Shown here: in pieces, positions 19,711 to 30,373 of the stretch
How the letters are laid out: each line of letters opens with the position of its first letter
How positions within the stretch are numbered: the first letter of the stretch is position 1
NCBI RefSeq assembly: GCF_018390635.1
Contig: NZ_JAHBGE010000044.1
Coordinates: 248,001 to 312,000 of the forward strand
Reading direction: 5' to 3'
Length of the DNA: 64,000 nt
DNA from: Ancylobacter lacus
GTDB lineage: Bacteria > Pseudomonadota > Alphaproteobacteria > Rhizobiales > Xanthobacteraceae
Position numbers and translations under genes: made by a program
Notes under the pieces: model-generated
Seen by the model: only the letters and a program-made list of their open reading frames with translations
What the model was told of the DNA's origin: nothing
The model's database searches: none

Positions 19711-20643
19711 CTATCGCTGGCAGCTCTCACAGTGAAACGTCGCGCGGCCGTTCTGCACGAAGCGCAGCACCGCGCCGCGGCAGCCGGGGGAAGGGCAGGG
19801 CGCGCCTTCGCGGTCATAGACGCGGAAGGTGTGCTGGAAATAGCCGAGCGTGCCGTCGACCCCGGCGTGGTCGCGCAGGGTCGAGCCGCCGGCGGCGATC
19901 GCCTCGGCGAGGACGTCGCGGATCGCCTGCACCAGCCGCCGCGCCGCGGCGGTGGGCCCGCCGGCGGCGGTGGCGAGCGTGCCGGCCGCCCGGCGCGGCG
20001 AGAGGCCGGCGCGGTGCAGCGCCTCGCTGACATAGATGTTGCCGAGCCCCGCCACCACCTTCTGGTCCAGCAGCGCCGCCTTGAGCGAGGTGGCGCGGCC
20101 AGCGCAGGCGCGCGCGAGATAGGCGGCGTCGAAGGCGTTGCCGAGCGGCTCGGGCCCGACGCCGCGGAAGAGGGGGTGCTCCTCCAGCGTGCGGCGCGGC
20201 ACCAGCAGCATGGCGCCGAAGCGGCGGGGGTCGTTGTACACGATGCGGGTGCCGTCCTCGATTTCGAAGACGACGTGGTCGTGCGCCTCCAGCCGGGAGC
20301 GGGCGAGGGCGAAGGCGCCGGGCATCTCCACCGTTCCGCCCGGCGCGTCCGGGCCCGCCGCTCCGCCGGCCTTCTCGATGCGGAACGAGCCGGACATGCC
20401 GAGATGCATCACCAGAACCTCGCCGCCGGCGGGGTCTTCCGCCGCGCTCTCGAGATCGGCCAGCAGATATTTCGCCCGGCGCCCCAGCCCGAGGACACGC
20501 CGGCCGGCGAGGCGTTCGGCAAAGCGCTCCGGCAGCGGCCAGCGCAGGTCGGGGCGCCGCGCCTCGACCGCGCTCAGCCGCAGCCCCTCCATGGCGGGGG
20601 CGAGGCCTCGCCGGACGGTTTCGACTTCGGGCAGTTCGGGCAT
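19711..20643 (-). CDS. mutM: Formamidopyrimidine-DNA glycosylase
   Basis: A 310-aa base-excision enzyme that removes 8-oxoguanine and Fapy lesions and nicks the abasic site. The N-terminus [16 protein letters not shown] supplies the catalytic Pro and Glu after Met removal. The conserved Lys is in [11 protein letters not shown], and the helix-two-turn-helix region has [21 protein letters not shown]-terminal zinc finger has CPSPGC (spacing C-x4-C, common in alphaproteobacteria) and CESC. It ends 11 bp before the hydratase start, so the two are probably co-transcribed. Confidence 0.97.
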   Translation of the reverse strand: MPELPEVETVRRGLAPAMEGLRLSAVEARRPDLRWPLPERFAERLAGRRVLGLGRRAKYLLADLESAAEDPAGGEVLVMHLGMSGSFRIEKAGGAAGPDAPGGTVEMPGAFALARSRLEAHDHVVFEIEDGTRIVYNDPRRFGAMLLVPRRTLEEHPLFRGVGPEPLGNAFDAAYLARACAGRATSLKAALLDQKVVAGLGNIYVSEALHRAGLSPRRAAGTLATAAGGPTAAARRLVQAIRDVLAEAIAAGGSTLRDHAGVDGTLGYFQHTFRVYDREGAPCPSPGCRGAVLRFVQNGRATFHCESCQR

Positions 20644-20667
20644 GGGCGGGCTCGCTGTGGCTGCGCC

Positions 20668-21369
20668 CTATATAAGGTGAAGCGCGCGCAGTTCCGAGAT
20701 CAGCCCGTCGATGCCGGTGAAATGGTGCGCGCGCAGCCCCGCCTCCCGGGCGCCAGCGGCGTTCACGGCCTTGTCGTCGATCATCAGGGCGTCCTGCGGC
20801 GCCACCCCGTGCAGCGCGGCCAGGCGGCGGAAGATCGCGGGGTCGGGCTTCTTGGTGCGGAAGTCGGCCGCGACATGCATGGCGGTGCCGAAGACGGGGC
20901 GCAGATGCGGCACCACCGCGTCGAAATGGCGCTTCATCAGCAGGCCGTTATTGGTGAGCAGGGCGAGGGGCACGCGCTCCCCCAACCGTGCGGCGAGCGC
21001 CGTCATGGCGGGGTCGGGCCGGGTGACCGGGGCGCGGGTGCGCACCCAGGCGGCGTCGTCGAAGGCGATGCCGAGGGCCGCGCCCACCGCGGCGAGATAC
21101 TGGTCGGCGTCGAGCGCGCCCATGTCGCCGGCGTCCTCGATGCCGCTGTGCCAGATCCGGCGCTCGACTTCCCCGGCGTCGAGCCCGGCCAGCGCCCCCA
21201 TGGCCGCCTGCCGCGCCTGCGGGTCGTAGCGCACCAGCACGTCGTCCATGTCGAAGATCACCAGCCGCGGCCCGCCGGGGGAGGGCATGCCGGAGGCTGG
21301 CGTGTCTTGGCCGGGCATCTCTTGGCCGGGCGTGTCCGGGCGGTTAGGCGGCGGCTCGGATCGGCTCAC
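20668..21369 (-). CDS. HAD-superfamily hydrolase, subfamily IA
   Basis: A 233-aa phosphatase-like protein. Motif I is VIFDMDDVLVRYD, motif II is LALLTNNGLLMKRHF, the motif III Lys is in KKPDPAIF, and motif IV is LMIDDKAVNAAGA. A small helical cap follows motif I. The first ~30 residues are Pro/Gly-rich with a short internal repeat (DTPGQEMPGQDTP) and may not be translated; ATG at about 21288 is an alternative start. The substrate is unknown. It lies 12 bp downstream of the IalB-like gene. Confidence 0.88.
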   Translation of the reverse strand: MSRSEPPPNRPDTPGQEMPGQDTPASGMPSPGGPRLVIFDMDDVLVRYDPQARQAAMGALAGLDAGEVERRIWHSGIEDAGDMGALDADQYLAAVGAALGIAFDDAAWVRTRAPVTRPDPAMTALAARLGERVPLALLTNNGLLMKRHFDAVVPHLRPVFGTAMHVAADFRTKKPDPAIFRRLAALHGVAPQDALMIDDKAVNAAGAREAGLRAHHFTGIDGLISELRALHLI

Positions 21370-21381
21370 GGCGTCCTCGCG

Positions 21382-21897
21382 TCAGGGAAGCTTGTCGAAG
21401 CCCTCGCCGAACCCGTTGAGGCTCAGCGGAATGCCGATACCTTCTTCCGGTGTCTGGAAGATGATGAAGGTGGCGTTCTGGCCATTGCGGAGCTGGCCCA
21501 CCAGCTTGTCGTCGAGAACCACCTCGGCCACGCAGCCATTGGGCACGCAGCGCACGAAGCCGGCGCGGCCGACATCGGTGTTGTCTATCTTCAGCCCGAG
21601 GCCCGAGGGCAGCAGCACGCCGAGCGGGGCGAGCACCCGCAGCAGGCGGCTCTGCTGGTCCGCGGTCTTCAGCACGATGACGGTGAGGCCGACATTGGGC
21701 CGGTCGTCCGCCTGCACGCTCTGCAGCAGCACGCACTGCTCGGACTGGGCGCCGGGCGGGGTGTCGCACCGGATCTGCCAGTCCCCGTGGACGGAACGCA
21801 CCACCCCCTGCGCGCTGGCGCCTCCCGCGGCGGCGAGGAGCATGGCGAGGGCCAGGAAGGCGGGCGCCACGAGATTGAGCGAGGGGAACCCGCGCAT
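21382..21897 (-). CDS. Invasion-associated locus B (IalB) family protein
   Basis: A 171-aa exported protein. The signal peptide is LVAPAFLALAMLLAAAGGASAQ. The mature part opens VVRSVHGDWQIRCDTPPG and has paired Cys residues (QCVLLQSVQ, GFVRCVPNGC) typical of the IalB family, widespread in alphaproteobacteria. The name comes from Bartonella; the biochemical role is not established. It is transcribed away from the cytochrome oxidase operon and is followed closely by the HAD gene. Confidence 0.85.
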   Translation of the reverse strand: MRGFPSLNLVAPAFLALAMLLAAAGGASAQGVVRSVHGDWQIRCDTPPGAQSEQCVLLQSVQADDRPNVGLTVIVLKTADQQSRLLRVLAPLGVLLPSGLGLKIDNTDVGRAGFVRCVPNGCVAEVVLDDKLVGQLRNGQNATFIIFQTPEEGIGIPLSLNGFGEGFDKLP

Positions 21898-22227
21898 GGT
21901 CTACTCTCCCGAGGAAATGGCTTCGGAGGGGGCCTGCGCCTGGAGGGGCGCCGACGATTCGGGGCTGCTTCGGTCGGTCGCAGCCTCCCGTGGGAAGGAG
22001 GCCTACAGCGCACGCGCGCTATGTCAAGAATGGGGCGCGCGGAGGTTCTCCCGGAATTGGAATGGCTCCAGCCAGACCCGACGTCATGTCGCACAGGAGC
22101 GGACCCATGTCTCGTTGCCCGGGGTGGCGTTTTGTGTTTGATGTAGGTCAATTGCCGCCGTTCCCCGCACGCGACTGACGCAACGGTTGAGGGCGCGCAG
22201 CCAAGATCTTAGGGAGTGACGATCGCG
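21898..22227. other. Divergent promoter region between ialB-like gene and coxB, 330 bp
   Basis: No gene is seen. It carries an FNR/FixK-type site (separate entry) about 80 bp before coxB and a purine-rich ribosome-binding site AGGGAG at 22211. The part near the ialB-like gene is GC-rich without a recognisable motif. Confidence 0.5.
22138..22151 (+). promoter_or_regulatory. FNR/FixK-type site (TTGA-N6-TCAA) upstream of coxB
   Basis: TTGATGTAGGTCAA matches the TTGA-N6-TCAA core of the FNR/FixK family exactly; only one position deviates from the full TTGAT-N4-ATCAA. It lies 77 bp upstream of the coxB ATG, a position compatible with oxygen-dependent control of the aa3 operon. Whether it activates or represses cannot be told. 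Confidence 0.55.
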
Positions 22228-23118
22228 ATGCAGTCGTGGATCAGCAAAGCCGTGCGCAGGTGCGGGGGCTTCGGAACGGGCCTGTCCGCGGGCATCGCGA
22301 CGGTGCTGGCGGGCTCGGGTGCCGCCCTCGCCGGTACGGGGCAGCCGTCTGACTGGCAGGTCAACCTGCAGGGTGCCGCCTCGCCGGTGATGGAAAGCAT
22401 CCATTCCTTCCACACCTTCCTGCTCTTCATCATCGTCAGCGTCGTGCTTCTGGTGCTGGCGCTGCTCATCATCGTGCTGGTGAAGTTCAACGAGAAGGCG
22501 AACCCGGTTCCCTCCAAGACCACCCACCACACGCTGATCGAGGTGGCGTGGACCGTGATCCCGGTCCTCATCCTCGTGGCGATCGCCATTCCCTCCTTCC
22601 GCCTGCTGTTCCTCGAGCTGAACATCCCCAAGGCGGACATGACGGTGAAGATCACCGGGCACCAGTGGTACTGGTCCTATGAATATCCCGACAACGGCGC
22701 CTTCACCTTCGACAGCCTCATGCTGACCGACGAGGAGCGCAAGCCGGGCCAGCCGCGCCTGCTGGCGGTGGACAACGAGGTCGTGGTGCCGGTCAACAAG
22801 ATCGTCCGCATCCAGGTGACCTCGGCCGACGTCATCCACTCCTTCGCCATGCCGTCCTTCGGCGTGAAGATCGACGCCATGCCGGGCCGCCTGAACGAGA
22901 GCTGGTTCCAGGCCACCCAGGAAGGCGTGTTCTACGGCCAGTGCTCGGAGCTGTGCGGCAAGGACCATGCCTTCATGCCGATCGCGATCCGCGTGGTGAG
23001 CGAGCCGGCCTTCTCGGCGTGGGTCGAGGAAGCCAAGCAGAAATTCGCCTCGGGCGACGCGCCGCGTCCGACCTTCGCCGAGAACGATGCGGCTGCCGCC
23101 CTGCCGACGACGCGCTGA
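22228..23118 (+). CDS. coxB: Cytochrome c oxidase subunit II (aa3 type)
   Basis: A 296-aa membrane-anchored subunit that takes electrons from cytochrome c through the CuA centre. After a signal-like N-terminus come two transmembrane helices (HTFLLFIIVSVVLLVLALLI and VIPVLILVAIAIPSF). The periplasmic cupredoxin domain has the electron-entry stretch GHQWYWSYEYP and the CuA ligands in CSELCGKDHAFMPI. ATG at 22228 is preceded by AGGGAG; a GTG 12 bp earlier is a less likely start. First gene of the oxidase operon. Confidence 0.96.
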   Translation: MQSWISKAVRRCGGFGTGLSAGIATVLAGSGAALAGTGQPSDWQVNLQGAASPVMESIHSFHTFLLFIIVSVVLLVLALLIIVLVKFNEKANPVPSKTTHHTLIEVAWTVIPVLILVAIAIPSFRLLFLELNIPKADMTVKITGHQWYWSYEYPDNGAFTFDSLMLTDEERKPGQPRLLAVDNEVVVPVNKIVRIQVTSADVIHSFAMPSFGVKIDAMPGRLNESWFQATQEGVFYGQCSELCGKDHAFMPIAIRVVSEPAFSAWVEEAKQKFASGDAPRPTFAENDAAAALPTTR

Positions 23119-24768
<1,650 letters not shown>

Positions 24769-24918
24769 GCGGTAGCCGGCCCGGGCCTCGGCCCGTGGCC
24801 CGACGAGTTCCCGGCGCGCACCTCGCGCCGGTCGCCTGAACCAAGGACGCGCCTTCCCCCGGGAAACCGCTCCGGCGGCCATTGCGCCGGGCGGGGGGAC
24901 GGCGCGGAACCGGAGCGC

Positions 24919-25878
24919 ATGATGAGTGACGTCGCCTCGCGCGAATACGAAGTGACCGGTTCCGAACCCGCGGCGATCGACGTTCCGTCCTTCGCCTCGG
25001 TGTCGGACTACATCGCCCTGCTGAAGCCGCGGGTGATGTCGCTCGTCATTTTCACCGCGCTGGTCGGCATCGTGCGCGCGCCCGGCGACGTGCACCCGGT
25101 GATCGCCTTCACCGCGCTGCTGTGCATCGCCATCGGCGCCGGCGCCTCGGGCGCGCTGAACATGTGGTGGGACGCCGACATCGACGCGGTGATGACCCGC
25201 ACCCGCGGCCGCCCGGTCCCCGCCGGCCGGGTGACGCCGGGCGAAGCCCTGGCCTTCGGCATGACGCTGTCGGTCGGCTCGGTGCTGGTGCTCGGCCTGC
25301 TGGTCAACGTGCTGTCGGCGGCGCTGCTGGCCTTCACCATCTTCTTCTACGCCGTCATCTACACCATGTGGCTGAAGCGCTCGACGCCGCAGAACATCGT
25401 CATCGGCGGCGCCGCCGGGGCGTTTCCCCCCATGGTTGGCTGGGCCGCCGCCTCGGGCGGGATCGGGCTCGAGAGCGTGCTGCTCTTCCTCCTCATCTTC
25501 TTCTGGACGCCGCCGCATTTCTGGGCGCTGGCGCTCTACAAGACCGGCGACTACGCCCGGGCCGGCGTGCCCATGCTCCCCGTGGTGGCGGGCGAGGCGG
25601 AAACCCGCCGGCAGATCCTGCTCTACACGCTGGTGCTCGTGCCGCTCGGCATCGCGCCCTTCGCCCTCGGCATGGCCGGGCTCGCCTATGGCGTCGTCTC
25701 GGTCGTCTCCGGCGCCGCCATGCTGGCGCTGGCGCTGGAGGTGTACCGCCGGCGGGAGGGCGTCGCGGCGGAAAAGGCGGCCAAGCGTCTTTTCGCCTTC
25801 TCCATCCTCTATCTCTTCCTGCTGTTCGCGGTGCTTCTGGTCGAAGCCCTGCCGGTACCGTCCGGGATCGGCATCTGA
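24919..25878 (+). CDS. ctaB: Protoheme IX farnesyltransferase (heme O synthase)
   Basis: A 319-aa UbiA-family prenyltransferase that converts heme B to heme O, the precursor of heme A for the adjacent oxidase. About eight to nine helices are predicted. The two Asp-rich motifs are [19 protein letters not shown] and, later, [15 protein letters not shown]. Two tandem ATG codons (24919 and 24922) are possible starts. It lies 150 bp downstream of coxA in the usual alphaproteobacterial order. Confidence 0.96.
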   Translation: MMSDVASREYEVTGSEPAAIDVPSFASVSDYIALLKPRVMSLVIFTALVGIVRAPGDVHPVIAFTALLCIAIGAGASGALNMWWDADIDAVMTRTRGRPVPAGRVTPGEALAFGMTLSVGSVLVLGLLVNVLSAALLAFTIFFYAVIYTMWLKRSTPQNIVIGGAAGAFPPMVGWAAASGGIGLESVLLFLLIFFWTPPHFWALALYKTGDYARAGVPMLPVVAGEAETRRQILLYTLVLVPLGIAPFALGMAGLAYGVVSVVSGAAMLALALEVYRRREGVAAEKAAKRLFAFSILYLFLLFAVLLVEALPVPSGIGI

Positions 25879-25905
25879 ACCATGGGCGCGGCAGGGAGAG
25901 ACATC

Positions 25906-26082
25906 ATGGCCAACACACCCAAGGACCCCCGCGACCCGGGCGTGGTCCTCACCCCCGAGCAGAAGCGCCGCCAGCGCTCCCGCTCGATCGCCATCGCCGT
26001 GGTGCTGGGCGCGCTCTGCGTCCTGTTCTACGTCGTCACCATCGTGAAGCTCGGACCCAACGTCCTCAACCGGCCGCTGTGA
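25906..26082 (+). CDS. Small single-helix membrane protein of the cox operon (CoxF-like)
   Basis: A 58-aa protein with a polar N-terminus (DPGVVLTPEQKRRQRSRS), one transmembrane helix (IAIAVVLGALCVLFYVVTIV) and a short tail. Small proteins of this shape are regularly found between ctaB and ctaG in alphaproteobacterial oxidase operons and are annotated CoxF or hypothetical. GGGAGAG precedes the ATG at 25906. Its stop is 7 bp before the ctaG start. Role in oxidase assembly is inferred from position. Confidence 0.85.
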   Translation: MANTPKDPRDPGVVLTPEQKRRQRSRSIAIAVVLGALCVLFYVVTIVKLGPNVLNRPL

Positions 26083-26089
26083 GGTGACG

Positions 26090-26698
26090 ATGCGCGCGCG
26101 TGATCCTTCGCCTGCCCCCGATGCCCGCGCCGGCAGCCGCCGTCACGCCGTGGTGGCGGTCGCCTGCGTCGCGTTCGTCGGCGCCATGGTCGGCGCCTCC
26201 TACGCCGCCGTGCCGCTCTACAAGATGTTCTGCCAGGTCACCGGCTTCGGCGGCGCGACCCGGGTCGCGGCGGCGGCGCCGGACCATGCCATCGACCGGG
26301 TGGTCGAGGTGCGGTTCGATACCAATGTGGCGCCGGGCCTGCCCTGGAGCTTCGAACCCGAAGTGCGCTCGATGCAGGTTCGGCTCGGTGACACCAAGCT
26401 GGTGCATTTCCGCGCCACCAACCACGCCGACCGGCCGGTGACCGCCGCCGCGACCTACAACGTCACTCCCGGCGTGGTCGGCAGCCATTTCGGCAAGATG
26501 CAGTGCTTCTGCTTCACCGACCAGACGCTGCAGCCCGGCGAGTCGATCGAGATGCCGGTGGTCTTCTTCGTCGACCCCGACATGGTCACCGACATCGACG
26601 CCGCCAGCGTGTCCACCATCACCTTGTCCTACACTTTCTTCCCCAAGGCGACGCCGGTCGCCTCGGGCCAGGGTACCCCCGCGAAGGCTCCCCTGTGA
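26090..26698 (+). CDS. ctaG: Cytochrome c oxidase assembly protein CtaG/Cox11
   Basis: A 202-aa copper chaperone that inserts CuB into subunit I. It has one N-terminal transmembrane helix (AVVAVACVAFVGAMVGASYA) followed by AVPLYKMFCQVTGFGG and a periplasmic immunoglobulin-like domain. The copper-binding CFCF motif is in KMQCFCFTDQTLQPGE. ATG at 26090 has GAGG at suitable spacing, overlapping the upstream stop; a GTG at 26084 is an alternative start. Confidence 0.96.
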   Translation: MRARDPSPAPDARAGSRRHAVVAVACVAFVGAMVGASYAAVPLYKMFCQVTGFGGATRVAAAAPDHAIDRVVEVRFDTNVAPGLPWSFEPEVRSMQVRLGDTKLVHFRATNHADRPVTAAATYNVTPGVVGSHFGKMQCFCFTDQTLQPGESIEMPVVFFVDPDMVTDIDAASVSTITLSYTFFPKATPVASGQGTPAKAPL

Positions 26699-26768
26699 CG
26701 AAACGGAATGGTAATATCGCGGCCATCCGACTGGCCCGCTAGAAACAGACGCACGGAGAGCGCGACCC

Positions 26769-27605
26769 ATGGCCGAGGCCCACGCCAAGCACCACGACTA
26801 CCACCTCGTCGACCCGAGCCCGTGGCCTTTCGTCATCTCGGTCTTCGCCTTCGTCATGGCCGTCGGCGCGGTCTTCTGGATGCACGGCCAGCTCACCTCG
26901 CTGGTCTTCATCGTCGGCCTGCTGGGTGTCATCTACACCATGGTGGTGTGGTGGCGGGACATCATCCGCGAGGCGCAGCACACCCGCGCCCACACCAAGG
27001 TGGTGCAGCTTCACCTGCGCTACGGCATGATCCTGTTCATCGCCTCGGAGGTGATGTTCTTCGTGGCGTGGTTCTGGGCGTTCTTCGACGCCTCGCTCTA
27101 TTCCGGCGAAGCCATCAACTTCACCCGCAACGAGTTCACCGGCGGGCACTGGCCGCCCCAGGGCATCGAGACCTTCGACCCCTGGCACCTGCCGCTGCTG
27201 AACACGCTGATCCTGCTCACCTCGGGCACCACGCTGACCTGGGCCCACCATGCGCTGGTGCATGGTGATCGCCAGAGCGCGAAGTGGGGCCTCTGGCTCA
27301 CCGTCGGCCTCGGCGTGCTGTTCTCGCTGTGCCAGGCCTATGAGTACAGCCACGCCACCTTCGCCTTCTCCGGCAACATCTACGGGGCCACCTTCTTCAT
27401 GGCGACCGGCTTCCACGGTTTCCATGTCATCGTCGGCACCATCTTCCTCGCCGTGTGCCTGGGCCGGCTCTATGCCGGGCACTTCACCCCCACCCATCAC
27501 TTCGGCTTCGAGGCGGCGGCGTGGTACTGGCACTTCGTTGACGTGGTGTGGCTGTTCCTGTTCACCTTCATCTATGTGTGGGGCGGCGGCGCGGCGGCGC
27601 ACTGA
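26769..27605 (+). CDS. coxC: Cytochrome c oxidase subunit III
   Basis: A 278-aa, seven-helix subunit. The N-terminus [20 protein letters not shown] and the core motifs [40 protein letters not shown] and [20 protein letters not shown] are typical. It stabilises the catalytic core and influences proton uptake. It is followed by a GC-rich hairpin that may end or attenuate the oxidase mRNA. Confidence 0.97.
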   Translation: MAEAHAKHHDYHLVDPSPWPFVISVFAFVMAVGAVFWMHGQLTSLVFIVGLLGVIYTMVVWWRDIIREAQHTRAHTKVVQLHLRYGMILFIASEVMFFVAWFWAFFDASLYSGEAINFTRNEFTGGHWPPQGIETFDPWHLPLLNTLILLTSGTTLTWAHHALVHGDRQSAKWGLWLTVGLGVLFSLCQAYEYSHATFAFSGNIYGATFFMATGFHGFHVIVGTIFLAVCLGRLYAGHFTPTHHFGFEAAAWYWHFVDVVWLFLFTFIYVWGGGAAAH

Positions 27606-27628
27606 CCCCCGGACCGGACGGTATCGGC

Positions 27629-27660
27629 GGGGCGGCCCTGGGCCGCCCCGTTTGCGTTTG
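27629..27660 (+). terminator. Candidate terminator after coxC
   Basis: GGGGCGGCCC (27629-27638) and GGGCCGCCCC (27640-27649) form a strong hairpin followed by GTTTGCGTTTG. It lies 24 bp after the coxC stop. The T-tract is interrupted, so read-through into the DUF983 and SURF1 genes is likely. Confidence 0.65.
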
Positions 27661-27692
27661 CAGCGAGGCGCCGGAGGAGTAGAACTGCGGCC

Positions 27693-28079
27693 ATGGACCT
27701 GAAGCCCTTCGACACCGCCGTCTCGCCCGTCGCCGCCGGCCTCGGCTGCCGCTGCCCGCGTTGCGGGCGTGGCCGCCTTTTCAGCGGCTTTCTCACCGTC
27801 GCCCCGGCCTGCGAGCGCTGCGGCCTCAGCTATGATTTCGCCGATGCCGGCGACGGGCCGGTGGTGTTCATCATCCTCCTCGCCGGTACGCTGGTGGTCG
27901 GGCTGGCGCTGTGGGTGGAACTCACCTGGTCGCCGCCGCTCTGGGTCCATGCCCTGCTCTGGACCCCGCTGGTGCTGCTGTCGACGGTCGGGCTCATGCG
28001 ACCCCTCAAGGCGCTGCTGATCGCCCAGCAATATGCCAAGCGCGCCGCCGAGGGGCGCCTCGACCGGGGCACTCCGTGA
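27693..28079 (+). CDS. DUF983 family membrane protein
   Basis: A 128-aa protein with two CxxC pairs near the N-terminus (CRCPRCGRGRLF and ACERCGLSYDF), suggesting a small zinc ribbon. Two hydrophobic helices follow (VVFIILLAGTLVVGLALWVE and ALLWTPLVLLSTVGLM). This is the DUF983 pattern, often found beside coxC and surf1 in alphaproteobacteria; an assembly role is inferred from that association only. Its stop overlaps the SURF1 start. Confidence 0.85.
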   Translation: MDLKPFDTAVSPVAAGLGCRCPRCGRGRLFSGFLTVAPACERCGLSYDFADAGDGPVVFIILLAGTLVVGLALWVELTWSPPLWVHALLWTPLVLLSTVGLMRPLKALLIAQQYAKRAAEGRLDRGTP

Positions 28080-28903
28080 CGCTTCACGATCAGCCGGCCA
28101 TGGACGCCGCCCGCCCGGCGACGCGCCCGGCCGGGGCGGGCGCCCCGGCGCCGCGGCCGCGCAAGCCGCGCTGGCGCCGGCTCATCGTGCCCGGCCTCGC
28201 CACGCTGGTCGCCTTCGCGATTCTGGTCAGCCTCGGCAGCTGGCAGCTCGAACGGCTGGCGTGGAAGGAGGGCCTTCTCGCCAAGGTCGAGTCGCGCATC
28301 CACCAGCCGCCGGTCCCGGCACCGGCCGAGACGGAGTGGAGCGGCGTCGGCTTCGATGCCGACGAGTACCGCCACATCAGCGCGACCGGGCGTTTCCGGC
28401 ACGATCTCGAGGTGCAGGTCTACGCGCTGGTCGACACCGCGCCGGACGGCAGCGGCGGGCCGGGCTACTGGGTGGTGACGCCGCTGGTGCTCACCGATGG
28501 CGCCGCCATCCTGGTCAATCGCGGCTTCGTGCCGCTGGACCGCCGTGCGCCGGCAACCCGGCCGGAAGCCCAGACCGATGGCCTCGTCACGGTCACCGGG
28601 TTGCTGCGGATGCCGGAGGAAGAGGGACTCTTCACCCCGGAGAACGACCCCGCCCGCGACGCCTGGTACACCCGCGACCCCGTCGCCATCGCGGCGGCCC
28701 GCAACCTGCTGAGGGTCGCCCCCTTCCTGATCGACGCGGATGCGGACGCCACGCGGCCGAAGGCTCTGCCCATTGGCGGGCTCACCCGGGTCACCTTCCC
28801 CAACCGGCACCTGGAATATGCCCTGACCTGGTTCGGCCTCGCCGCCACCCTGCTGGGCGTCTTCGCCGCCTTTGCCTGGGTGCGGCTGCGGGAGCCGCGC
28901 TGA
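28076..28903 (+). CDS. SURF1 family cytochrome oxidase biogenesis protein
   Basis: A 275-aa protein with N- and C-terminal transmembrane helices flanking a periplasmic domain. The start helix is followed by SLGSWQLERLAWKEGLL, and the family motifs PGYWVVTPLVLTDGAAILVN, RGFVPLDRR and FPNRHLEYALTWFGLA are present. SURF1 assists heme a3 insertion. A GTG at 28076 overlaps the DUF983 stop (GTGA), favouring coupling; ATG at 28100 is the alternative. Confidence 0.92.
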   Translation: MTLHDQPAMDAARPATRPAGAGAPAPRPRKPRWRRLIVPGLATLVAFAILVSLGSWQLERLAWKEGLLAKVESRIHQPPVPAPAETEWSGVGFDADEYRHISATGRFRHDLEVQVYALVDTAPDGSGGPGYWVVTPLVLTDGAAILVNRGFVPLDRRAPATRPEAQTDGLVTVTGLLRMPEEEGLFTPENDPARDAWYTRDPVAIAAARNLLRVAPFLIDADADATRPKALPIGGLTRVTFPNRHLEYALTWFGLAATLLGVFAAFAWVRLREPR

Positions 28904-28966
28904 CGCGGCGCGCTTGCGTGACGGCCGCCCGGCCACTAGGTTGCCGGCGCATTCACGGAGGCGCCG

Positions 28967-30373
28967 TTGCGCTACGTCTCGACCCGGGGGGAAGCTCCCG
29001 TCCTCGCTTTCACCGATGCGTTGCTGGCGGGCCTCGCCCGCGACGGCGGCCTCTATGTCCCGCAGCAGTTTCCGGTGCTGGCGCCCGCGCAGATCGCGCA
29101 GCTCGCCGGGCTCAGCTATGCCGATACGGCGGAGCGCGTCATCGCCCCGTTCGCCGATGAGCTGTTTCCGGTCCAGGTGCTGCGCCCGATGCTGGAGGCC
29201 GCCTATGCCGGCTTCCGCCACCCCGCCGTGACGCCGCTGGTGCAGATCGCGCCCAACCGCTTCGTGCTGGAGCTGTTCCACGGGCCGACCCTGGCGTTCA
29301 AGGACGTCGCCATGCAGCTGCTGGGCCGCATGATGGACCATGCGCTGGCGGCACGCGGCGCCCGCGCCACCATCGTCGGCGCCACCTCCGGCGACACCGG
29401 CAGCGCCGCGATCGAGGCCTTCCGCGACAGCGCGCGGGCCGATGTCTTCATCCTCTATCCCGCCGGCCGCGTCTCCGAGGTGCAGCGCCGGCAGATGACG
29501 ACCGTCGACAGCCCCCATGTCCATGCCATCGCCATCGAGGGCACGTTCGACGACTGTCAGGCCCATGTGAAGGCGATGTTCAACCACCACGCCTTCCGCG
29601 ACCGTCTGGCGCTGGCGGGGGTGAACTCCATCAACTGGGCGCGGATCGTCGCGCAGGTGGTATATTATTTCGCCGCGGGTGCCGCGCTCGGGGCGCCGCA
29701 CCGGCCGCTCTCCTTCGTCGTGCCCACCGGGAATTTCGGCGACGTGCTCGCCGGCTATGTCGCCAAGCGCATGGGCCTGCCGGTCGACCGGCTGGTGGTT
29801 GCGACCAATGTGAACGACATCCTCGCCCGCACGCTGGAGACCGGGCGCTATGACGTCACCGGCGTGGTGCCCTCCTCGTCGCCCTCGATGGACATACAGG
29901 TGTCGTCGAATTTCGAGCGCCTGCTGTTCGACGCGCTGGACCGCGACGCCGGCGCGCTGCGCGGGCTGATGGCGACGCTGGCGCAATCCGGCTCCTTCGC
30001 CCCGCCCACGGCGGCGCTGGAGGCGATCCGGGCCGAGTTCGACGCGCTGCGCAGCGACGAGGAACAGACCGCGGCGACCATCGCCCGGGTGCGGCGCGAG
30101 GCCGGCTATCTCCTCGATCCCCACACCGCGGTCGCGGTGAGCGCCGCCGAGCGGGTCCGGCACGATCCCCATGTGCCCCAGGTGGTGCTTGCCACCGCGC
30201 ACCCCGCCAAGTTCCCCGACGCGGTGGAACGGGCCTGCGGCGAGCGCCCGCAGCTGCCGCCGCACCTCGCCGATCTCTACGAGCGGCCGGAGCGCACGCC
30301 GGTGCTGCCGAACGATCTCGCCGCGATCGAGACGTATATTTCCCGCCACGCGCGGGCGGGAGCCGGGGCATGA
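28967..30373 (+). CDS. thrC: Threonine synthase
   Basis: A 468-aa PLP enzyme converting O-phosphohomoserine to threonine. The start MRYVSTRGEAPVLAFTDALL is typical. The PLP Lys is in GPTLAFKDVAMQLLG, the phosphate-binding SGDTGSAAIEAF segment follows, and PTGNFGDVLAGYVAKRMG is conserved. The start codon is TTG at 28967 with a strong GGAGG-type site. Its stop overlaps the next gene's ATG (ATGA). Confidence 0.97.
   Translation: MRYVSTRGEAPVLAFTDALLAGLARDGGLYVPQQFPVLAPAQIAQLAGLSYADTAERVIAPFADELFPVQVLRPMLEAAYAGFRHPAVTPLVQIAPNRFVLELFHGPTLAFKDVAMQLLGRMMDHALAARGARATIVGATSGDTGSAAIEAFRDSARADVFILYPAGRVSEVQRRQMTTVDSPHVHAIAIEGTFDDCQAHVKAMFNHHAFRDRLALAGVNSINWARIVAQVVYYFAAGAALGAPHRPLSFVVPTGNFGDVLAGYVAKRMGLPVDRLVVATNVNDILARTLETGRYDVTGVVPSSSPSMDIQVSSNFERLLFDALDRDAGALRGLMATLAQSGSFAPPTAALEAIRAEFDALRSDEEQTAATIARVRREAGYLLDPHTAVAVSAAERVRHDPHVPQVVLATAHPAKFPDAVERACGERPQLPPHLADLYERPERTPVLPNDLAAIETYISRHARAGAGA

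Noticed and set aside
27830..30349. 839-codon minus-strand frame opposite SURF1 and thrC
   Set aside because: No domain-like sequence; thrC and SURF1 on the plus strand are unambiguous.
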